This document shows, one piece after another, positions 8,863-13,460 of a DNA stretch of 13,460 nucleotides; within the stretch, counting starts at the first letter, position 1; each line of letters starts with the position of its first letter. Both the position numbers and the translations under genes were made by a program. The notes under the pieces were generated by a model that saw nothing but the letters and a program-made list of their open reading frames with translations, ran no database searches and was not told the DNA's origin. The stretch comes from Pseudomonadota bacterium (GTDB lineage: Bacteria; Pseudomonadota; Alphaproteobacteria; Rhizobiales; Xanthobacteraceae): the NCBI GenBank assembly GCA_023417665.1, contig JAEZFA010000304.1:1-13460 (forward strand). Reading direction: 5' to 3'.

Positions 8863-8886
8863 CCAGCCACCCCCGGAGGCGGGGGT
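8863..8886 (-). promoter_or_regulatory. fliF leader hairpin and ribosome-binding region
   Basis: ACCCCCG (8869-8875) and CGGGGGT (8880-8886) form a perfect 7-bp stem with a 4-base loop between the promoter block and the fliF Shine-Dalgarno. On the fliF strand the loop reads CCTC, and GGGGAG follows immediately downstream, 6 bases before the GTG at 8852. The hairpin could protect the mRNA or affect initiation; neither is shown. It occludes the alternative GTG at 8870. Confidence 0.5.
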
Positions 8887-8891
8887 CACTA

Positions 8892-8932
8892 GGCAGAAAT
8901 TTCCCTGTTCATGGTTTCCAAATGGTTAACGC
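8892..8932 (-). promoter_or_regulatory. Candidate CtrA-type promoter of the fliF operon
   Basis: On the minus strand, TTAA-CCATTTG-GAAAC (8929-8914) matches 7 of 9 fixed positions of the CtrA consensus TTAA-N7-TTAAC. It lies about 62 nt upstream of the fliF GTG. The 41-nt block 8932-8892 is 30/41 identical, without gaps, to the block upstream of flhA, including GCGTTAACC, AACCAT and a final AATTT-TGCC-like element. In Caulobacter the fliF operon is activated by CtrA; the function here is inferred. Confidence 0.55.
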
Positions 8933-9020
8933 GTTCTGATCTCTTCGTTTTTGGTGGCAAAAGCCGCGATAATCGGTAATTAGGTAGTGATGATGCGGTC
9001 GAGACCCGGGTAAAAGGTAG

Positions 9021-9040
9021 ATAGGTAATTTGATACCTAT
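9021..9040. promoter_or_regulatory. Palindromic operator candidate upstream of hemA
   Basis: ATAGGTA (9021-9027) and TACCTAT (9034-9040) form a perfect 7-bp inverted repeat around a 6-base AT-rich centre, the geometry of a dimeric repressor or activator site. A further TAGGTA lies at 8981-8986, 41 bases upstream (about four helical turns), and AGGTAG occurs at 9015-9020. The cognate factor is unknown. The site lies in the 312-bp fliF/hemA divergent region (8853-9164) and could serve either gene, though it is nearer hemA. Confidence 0.4.
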
Positions 9041-9059
9041 TGCGCCTGGAATCCGGCGC

Positions 9060-9073
9060 TTGATCTGCCGCAA
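9060..9073. promoter_or_regulatory. Fnr/FixK-type box upstream of hemA
   Basis: TTGATCTGCCGCAA fits the 14-bp Fnr/FixK family pattern TTG(A/C)-N6-(T/G)CAA. hemA is known to respond to oxygen through Fnr-like regulators in Bradyrhizobium and Rhodobacter relatives, so the location is meaningful. If it acted from about -41, transcription would begin near 9108, leaving a leader of roughly 55 bases before the TTG start at 9165. That promoter position is inference; the nearby -10 sequence is not convincing. Confidence 0.45.
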
Positions 9074-9164
9074 GGCGAGGGGCGCGACGTTGTGGCCCTT
9101 CCTTGTTATGCTTCTAAATACGAATGTAGGGTCCCGGTCCCTGGAATCGCGAAAGCGCGGAATC

Positions 9165-10400
9165 TTGAAGTCGTCCGAATACACTCAGTTGTTTGAGAAG
9201 GCGCTGGCCGGGCTGCATGCCGAGCGGCGCTATCGTGTCTTTACTCCGCTTGCGCGCGACAATGCCCGCTTCCCCCGCGCGATCTGGCACCGGCCGGACG
9301 GCGAGCGCGAAATCGTGGTCTGGTGTTCGAACGACTATCTCGGCATGGGCCGCCATCCCAAAGTCATCGACGCGATGAAGCAGGCCGCCGAGCAATGTGG
9401 CACCGGCGCGGGCGGCACGCGCAACATCGCCGGCAACAGCCAGCATATCGTCGAGCTCGAAAACGAACTCGCGGATCTGCACCAGAAGGAAGCGGCGCTC
9501 GTCTTCACCTCCGGCTATGTCTCGAACGAGACCGGCATTTCCACCATCGCGAAACTGCTGCCGAACTGCCTCATTCTTTCCGACGCGCTCAACCACAATT
9601 CGATGATCGAAGGCGTGCGCCAGTCCGGCGCGCAGAAGATGATCTTCCGCCACAACGATCTCGCGCATCTCGAAGAACTCCTGAAAGGCGCCGGCGACCG
9701 GCCGAAGCTGATCGTGTTCGAGAGCATCTATTCGATGGACGGCGACGTCGCGCCGATCGGCGCGATCTGCGATCTCGCCGAGAAATACGGCGCGATGACC
9801 TATCTCGACGAAGTGCATGCCGTCGGCATGTATGGGCCGCGCGGCGCGGGTGTCGCCGAACGCGACGGTGTGATGGCGCGCGTCGATGTGATCGAAGGCA
9901 CGCTCGGCAAGGCGTTCGGCGTGGTCGGCGGATACATCGCCGGCAAGCAGGCGGTTTGCGACGCGGTCCGTTCCTTCGCGCCCGGCTTCATTTTCACGAC
10001 GGCGTTGCCGCCTGCGGTGGCGGCGGCGGCGACCGCTTCGATCCGGCACCTGAAAACTTCGCAGACCGAACGCATCGGTCATCGCGCGCAGGTGGCACGC
10101 GCCAAATCCGAAATGTTCAAGGCCGGCCTGCCGGTCATGGCCGGCAATACGCATATCATTCCGCTGATGGTGGGAGATGCCGCACTCTGCAAGGCGGCGA
10201 GCGACATGCTCCTGCATGATCACGGCATCTATATTCAGCCGATCAATTATCCCACCGTGCCGCGCGGTGCAGAGCGCCTGCGCGTGACGCCGTCGCCGTT
10301 CCATGACGACAAGCTGATCGCCGAACTCGTCGATGCGCTCGTCGATGTCTGGAACAAGCTCGGGCTGACCTTCGCCCGCACGCCGCAGGCGGCGGAGTAG
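9165..10400 (+). CDS. hemA: 5-aminolevulinate synthase (HemA/ALAS)
   Basis: ALAS condenses glycine with succinyl-CoA to 5-aminolevulinate, using pyridoxal phosphate, in the cytoplasm; it is the first step of heme synthesis in alphaproteobacteria (C4 route). With the TTG at 9165 the protein is 411 residues, close to the usual 400-410. Family motifs are LHAERRYRVF near the N-terminus, WCSNDYLGMG, GTGAGGTRNIAGN (79-91), LNHNSMIEGVRQSG, DEVHAVGMYGPRG (from 215), the PLP-lysine motif EGTLGKAFG (Lys249) and HGIYIQPINYPTVPRG near the C-terminus. An in-frame ATG at 9108 (430 residues) and a TTG at 9030 (456) give non-conserved extensions; 9108 has no Shine-Dalgarno, while 9165 has only a short GGA close by. 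Homologous N-termini align about three residues after 9165, so that start is preferred but not certain. The gene stands alone, divergent from fliF and convergent with the transporter operon. Confidence 0.95.
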   Translation: MKSSEYTQLFEKALAGLHAERRYRVFTPLARDNARFPRAIWHRPDGEREIVVWCSNDYLGMGRHPKVIDAMKQAAEQCGTGAGGTRNIAGNSQHIVELENELADLHQKEAALVFTSGYVSNETGISTIAKLLPNCLILSDALNHNSMIEGVRQSGAQKMIFRHNDLAHLEELLKGAGDRPKLIVFESIYSMDGDVAPIGAICDLAEKYGAMTYLDEVHAVGMYGPRGAGVAERDGVMARVDVIEGTLGKAFGVVGGYIAGKQAVCDAVRSFAPGFIFTTALPPAVAAAATASIRHLKTSQTERIGHRAQVARAKSEMFKAGLPVMAGNTHIIPLMVGDAALCKAASDMLLHDHGIYIQPINYPTVPRGAERLRVTPSPFHDDKLIAELVDALVDVWNKLGLTFARTPQAAE

Positions 10401-10425
10401 GTTCTCTTTCCTCTTTTAATTTGTT

Positions 10426-10553
10426 CGTCATGGCCGGGTTCGTCCCGGCCATCCACGCCTTTTTGCTGCATGGACGCGCCGCTAGATATGGATCCTCGGC
10501 ATTTCTCTTGAATAGGTAAGCCGGCTAAAGCCGGCTTGAGGCCGGGCATGACG
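10426..10553. repeat. Intergenic palindromic repeat block between hemA and livF
   Basis: The outer ends CGTCATG (10426-10432) and CATGACG (10547-10553) are reverse complements. Inside are a perfect hairpin ATGGCCGGG (10430-10438), loop TTCGT, CCCGGCCAT (10444-10452), followed 7 bases later by TTTTT, and a second perfect hairpin AAGCCGGC (10518-10525), loop TAAA, GCCGGCTT (10530-10537). The GCCGGG/CATGACG style resembles repeats I remember from Bradyrhizobium-like genomes. Lying between convergent genes, it may also end transcription from hemA. Confidence 0.6.
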
Positions 10554-10555
10554 CG

Positions 10556-11272
10556 CTAGGTTTTTTTCGCCTTGCCCACACCGAGATAGCTCTCCAGCAC
10601 TTCCGGCTGCCCGCGCAACTCGCTGCTCGGGGCTTCATGCACGATCACGCCGCGTTCCAGAATCGCTGCGTGGTCGGTGACGCCGAGGATTTTCTGCGCG
10701 TTCTGTTCCACCAGGATCGCGGAGAGCTTTTCTTCGGCGATGATGCGGCGGAACGCGGCGAGCAGTTCGTCGATGATGATGGGTGCCAACCCCTCGAGCG
10801 GCTCGTCGAGCAGCAGGAGTTTGGGGTTCAGCACCAGCGCGCGGGCGACCGCAAGCATCTGCTGTTCGCCGCCAGAAAGCTGGTCGCCGAGATTGCCGCG
10901 CCGCTCGGCAAGCCGCGGAAACATCTGAAAGACGCGATCGACATTCCATTTTCCCGGTGTCGCGACCGCCGTGAGATTCTCCAGCACCGTCAGCGACTTG
11001 AAGATATTCCGCTCCTGCGGCACCCAGCCGATGCCGGCGAGTGCGCGCTGGTCCGGGCTGAGCGCGGTGATGTCGCGTCCGTCGAGCATGATGGTGCCGC
11101 CGAAACGGCGGGTGACGCCGACGATGGAATTGACCAGCGTGGTCTTGCCCATGCCGTTGCGGCCGAGCAGCGCAAACGATTGTCCCTGCGCGATCGAGAG
11201 CGACAGGTCCGGCAGCACGACGGCCTCGCCATAGCCCGCGCGCAGATGTTCGATGCGGAGAACCTCAGTCAT
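10556..11272 (-). CDS. livF: Branched-chain/hydrophobic amino-acid ABC transporter ATPase LivF
   Basis: 238 residues, the usual size of LivF. It is one of two cytoplasmic ATPases that drive uptake through the LivH-LivM channel. Walker A is LLGRNGMGKTT (about 34-44), the Q-loop region includes GWVPQERNIF, the ABC signature is LSGGEQQMLAVARAL, and Walker B is LLLLDEPLEGLAP, followed by the H-loop region SAILVEQN. The GVIVHEAPS and LGVGKAKKT tail is typical. The ATG overlaps livG by 8 bases, with GGCGAG upstream. The substrate cannot be read from the ATPase: the same family serves branched-chain amino acids, urea (UrtE) and aromatic or amide compounds. Confidence 0.94.
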   Translation of the reverse strand: MTEVLRIEHLRAGYGEAVVLPDLSLSIAQGQSFALLGRNGMGKTTLVNSIVGVTRRFGGTIMLDGRDITALSPDQRALAGIGWVPQERNIFKSLTVLENLTAVATPGKWNVDRVFQMFPRLAERRGNLGDQLSGGEQQMLAVARALVLNPKLLLLDEPLEGLAPIIIDELLAAFRRIIAEEKLSAILVEQNAQKILGVTDHAAILERGVIVHEAPSSELRGQPEVLESYLGVGKAKKT

Positions 11273-12014
11273 CGGTTCGCTCGCCGAGATAGACCGCGCG
11301 CACGCGCGGATCGTTTTCGATTTCCTTCGGTTCGCCCTCGACGAAAAGCCTGCCCTCGACCAGCACCGAGATGCGGTCGGCGAAGCCGAACACGATGTCC
11401 ATGTCGTGCTCGATCAGGAGCACGGTTACGTGTTTCGGAAGTGCCGCGACGGTTTCGAGAATTTCGTGACGCTCGGTTTCCGGCACGCCTGCCGCGGGCT
11501 CGTCGAGCAGCAACACTTTCGGCCTGCCGGCGATTGCGAGCGCAATTTCGAGCTGACGCTGCTTGCCGTAGGGCAGGGAAGAGGTTGGTTCGTTCAGCAC
11601 GTCGGAAAGGCCGAACTGGGAAGCGGTCGCGACCGCCTCCTCGACGACGGCGCCGTCGCTTCCGAAGCCGCGCCAGAACCGCGTGCCGAGATTCTCGCGC
11701 TCGCCGATCACGAGCGCGATGGATTCCAGCGGCGAAAGATCGCCGAACAGCTGATTGATCTGGAAGGTGCGGGAGATGCCGCGCGCCACGCGCTGGTGCG
11801 GCTTCAGCGCGGTGATGTCCTCGCCGCCGAGCTTCACCTGACCGCGGCTCGGCCGCAGCACGCCGGTCAGCAAATTGATGAGCGTCGTCTTGCCCGCACC
11901 GTTCGGGCCGATCAGCGCGTGGCGTGCACCTTCACGCACGCGCAGGTTCACGTCGTTGGTCGGCACGATGCCGCCGAAGCGCTTTTCCAGATGCACGGTT
12001 TCGAGCGCGTTCAC
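11265..12014 (-). CDS. livG: Branched-chain/hydrophobic amino-acid ABC transporter ATPase LivG
   Basis: 249 residues, normal for LivG, the second ATPase of the complex. Walker A is LIGPNGAGKTTLINLLTG (from about 34); the family extension GISRTFQINQLFGDLSPLE follows; the signature is the LivG-type LPYGKQRQLEIALA rather than LSGGQ; Walker B is VLLLDEPAAGV; the H-loop lies in VLLIEHDMDIVFGFADRISVL. The GTG start overlaps the livM stop (GTGA), with only a weak purine-rich stretch upstream, so coupling to livM is likely. The C-terminus (VRAVYLGER) is typical of the family. Confidence 0.94.
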   Translation of the reverse strand: MNALETVHLEKRFGGIVPTNDVNLRVREGARHALIGPNGAGKTTLINLLTGVLRPSRGQVKLGGEDITALKPHQRVARGISRTFQINQLFGDLSPLESIALVIGERENLGTRFWRGFGSDGAVVEEAVATASQFGLSDVLNEPTSSLPYGKQRQLEIALAIAGRPKVLLLDEPAAGVPETERHEILETVAALPKHVTVLLIEHDMDIVFGFADRISVLVEGRLFVEGEPKEIENDPRVRAVYLGERTDD

Positions 12015-13009
12015 GGCTGCGTTCGCTTCTTTGCAAGGACGCCGGAGAGGCGCTCGACGATGCTGAAAATTCCGCGGTCGCGCGCGAACAGGGCGATCAC
12101 CACGAGCGCGAAGCCGATCCAGAACTCCCAGTATTGCGGCGTCACGTTGCCGATGAATTTCTGCGCGACCAGAAACAGCGCGCTGCCGACGATGCCGCCG
12201 TAAAGATAGCCGGTGCCGCCGATGATGAGCATCAGCAGCACGTCGGCGGAGCGCTGGAAATCGATATAAGTGAGCGAGACGACCGGCGTGGTCTGCGCGA
12301 GCAGCGCGCCGGCGATGCCGGCATAGGCTGCTGCTACGCCGTAGACCGCGATCAGCCGCAGATTGTTCGGGATGCCGATCGAGGATGTGCGCAACGGATT
12401 GGCCTTGATCGCGCGCAGCGACATGCCGAAGTGCGAATGCACGATGCGTCTTGCCACCACGAAAAGCACGAACAGAACGGCAAGCACATAGCCATAGGCG
12501 TTCAGCGGACGGAACGAGATCGGCAGGAGCCCCAGCACCGGATCGACCGGCATGCCGGTGAGGCCGTCGGCGCCGCCGGTGAGCCAGGACATCTGGTTCG
12601 CGATCTCGTACATCACGAGCGCGATGCCGAGCGTCACCATCAGTCGCGTCAGGTCGGAGCCGCGCAGCACGAGCAGGCTCGTGACCAGGCCGAGGAGGCC
12701 GGATGCAATTGCCGCGACGATCAGGCCCGTCACCGGCTCGCCGGTAAAGTTGATCGCAAAAAGGGCCGCGACATAGGCGCCGAAGCCGAAATAGGCGGCA
12801 TGCCCCAGCGAGACGATGCCGGCATAGCCGAGCAGGAGATCGAGCGAGAGCGCGAACAAGGACCAGATCGCAATCTGGGTCAGGAGCGAGTGCTGGCTCG
12901 GCAGCAGAAACACCGAAGCCGCGGCCGCGATCCAGAAGACATATTCAAGCCAGTGCCAGCTGCGCTTTTTCGCGAGCGCGGCGGAGGCTTGCTGCGGGAT
13001 GCTGCTCAT
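12011..13009 (-). CDS. livM: Branched-chain/hydrophobic amino-acid ABC transporter permease LivM
   Basis: 332 residues, a common length for LivM, one of two inner-membrane permease subunits. It has about eight to ten hydrophobic segments, the first at about 24-42 (LEYVFWIAAAASVFLLPSQH). The family signature LLGYAGIVSLGHAAYFGFGA is at about 60-80, and the ATPase-contact region RAIKANPLRTSSIGI is present; this is the EAA-like loop of LivM permeases. The C-terminal part GGTGYLYGGIVGSALFLVAQ also fits. The ATG at 13009 has GGGGG upstream and follows livH by 12 bases. Confidence 0.95.
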   Translation of the reverse strand: MSSIPQQASAALAKKRSWHWLEYVFWIAAAASVFLLPSQHSLLTQIAIWSLFALSLDLLLGYAGIVSLGHAAYFGFGAYVAALFAINFTGEPVTGLIVAAIASGLLGLVTSLLVLRGSDLTRLMVTLGIALVMYEIANQMSWLTGGADGLTGMPVDPVLGLLPISFRPLNAYGYVLAVLFVLFVVARRIVHSHFGMSLRAIKANPLRTSSIGIPNNLRLIAVYGVAAAYAGIAGALLAQTTPVVSLTYIDFQRSADVLLMLIIGGTGYLYGGIVGSALFLVAQKFIGNVTPQYWEFWIGFALVVIALFARDRGIFSIVERLSGVLAKKRTQP

Positions 13010-13021
13010 GCGGCCCCCGCG

Positions 13022-13460
13022 CTATTTCGATTGCCCGCGCGCGAACAGGCCCTGCGGGCGCAGCACGAGCACGACGATCATGATGGTGTAGATGACGAAG
13101 CCGCCGTAGCGCGGTGCGTAATATTTTCCGGCGACGTCGCCGATGCCGAGCAGGATCGAGGCAAGAAACGGCCCGGTGATGCTCGAGGTGCCGCCAACGG
13201 AAACCACGATCAGGAAGTAGATCATGAATTTCAGCGGGAAGTGCGGCTCGAGCGAGAGGATTTCCGCGCCGAGCGCGCCGCCCAGTCCTGCCAGTCCGCA
13301 GCCCGCCGCGAAGGTGAGGGCGAATACCCGGTTCACGTTGATGCCGAGGCCACGCGCCACGCGCTGGTCGTCGACCGCCGCGCGCAGCCGGCTGCCGAAG
13401 CGGGTATAGCCGAGGATCAGTTGCAGCACGATCACGATCAGCGCGCAGATCAGGATGATG
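13022..13460 (-). CDS. livH: Branched-chain/hydrophobic amino-acid ABC transporter permease LivH, partial
   Basis: Only the C-terminal part, about 146 codons, is in the window; the reading frame stays open to the right edge, and the start lies beyond it. LivH is the second membrane permease of the complex. Visible family features are GYTRFGSRLRAAVDDQRVAR, the ATPase-contact loop followed by GLGINVNRVFALTFAAGCGL, and the membrane segment MIYFLIVVSVGGTSSITGPF. It ends in VLRPQGLFARGQ, normal for LivH. The GTG at 13435 is internal to the frame and not a plausible start. A periplasmic binding-protein gene, needed for function, is not seen and may lie further right or elsewhere. Confidence 0.93.
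   Translation of the reverse strand, partial: IILICALIVIVLQLILGYTRFGSRLRAAVDDQRVARGLGINVNRVFALTFAAGCGLAGLGGALGAEILSLEPHFPLKFMIYFLIVVSVGGTSSITGPFLASILLGIGDVAGKYYAPRYGGFVIYTIMIVVLVLRPQGLFARGQSK

Noticed and set aside
7107..8939. 610-codon open frame on the plus strand opposite fliF
   Set aside because: Antisense shadow of fliF with repetitive GC-driven residues and no recognisable motif; it runs through the fliF promoter region.
9031..9045. Fnr-like half-site TTGAT within the 9021-9040 palindrome
   Set aside because: The second half reads ATTGC instead of ATCAA; the better Fnr/FixK match is at 9060-9073.
9114..10304. 396-codon open frame antisense to hemA
   Set aside because: Mirror of the strongly conserved hemA coding frame; no family features.

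Overview
The window is high-GC alphaproteobacterial DNA, most likely from the order Hyphomicrobiales (Rhizobiales) near Bradyrhizobiaceae/Xanthobacteraceae. This rests on the Caulobacter/Rhizobiales-type flagellar gene order (fliF-fliG-fliH-fliN-flbD), a C4-pathway 5-aminolevulinate synthase with strong Bradyrhizobium-like motifs, CtrA-like promoter sites, and intergenic repeats of a style I remember from that group. No genus is claimed.

Layout. Positions 3-410 (+) hold fliJ, followed by a strong intrinsic terminator. Positions 499-2607 (-) hold flhA, the export-gate gene. Positions 2608-2904 hold the flhA promoter region and a pair of inverted REP-like repeats. Positions 2905-3648 (+) hold an unrecognised secreted or membrane protein gene of lower GC, lodged inside the flagellar cluster and ending in a bidirectional terminator. 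Positions 3710-8852 (-) are the tightly packed operon fliF-fliG-fliH-fliN-flbD, transcribed right to left: MS ring, C-ring rotor, export regulator, C-ring SpoA protein and the sigma54 activator FlbD. Positions 8853-9164 are a divergent control region between fliF and hemA. Positions 9165-10400 (+) hold hemA. Positions 10401-10555 hold a second repeat block between convergent genes. Positions 10556-13460 (-) are a branched-chain/hydrophobic amino-acid ABC transporter operon, livH(partial)-livM-livG-livF, whose 5' end and any binding-protein gene lie beyond the right edge.

How the genes work together. The flagellar genes encode early, cell-proximal parts (FliF, FliG, FliN), the secretion apparatus (FlhA, FliH, FliJ) and the switch to later sigma54-dependent genes (FlbD). 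flhA and fliF have nearly the same 41-nt block at nearly the same distance from their starts, containing a CtrA-like site, so they are probably co-regulated early flagellar promoters. hemA supplies the first heme precursor and has an Fnr/FixK-type box upstream. The transporter is unrelated to motility.

No new multi-gene system was found. The items most worth attention are the orphan gene at 2905-3648, the shared flhA/fliF promoter block, and the palindromes upstream of hemA.
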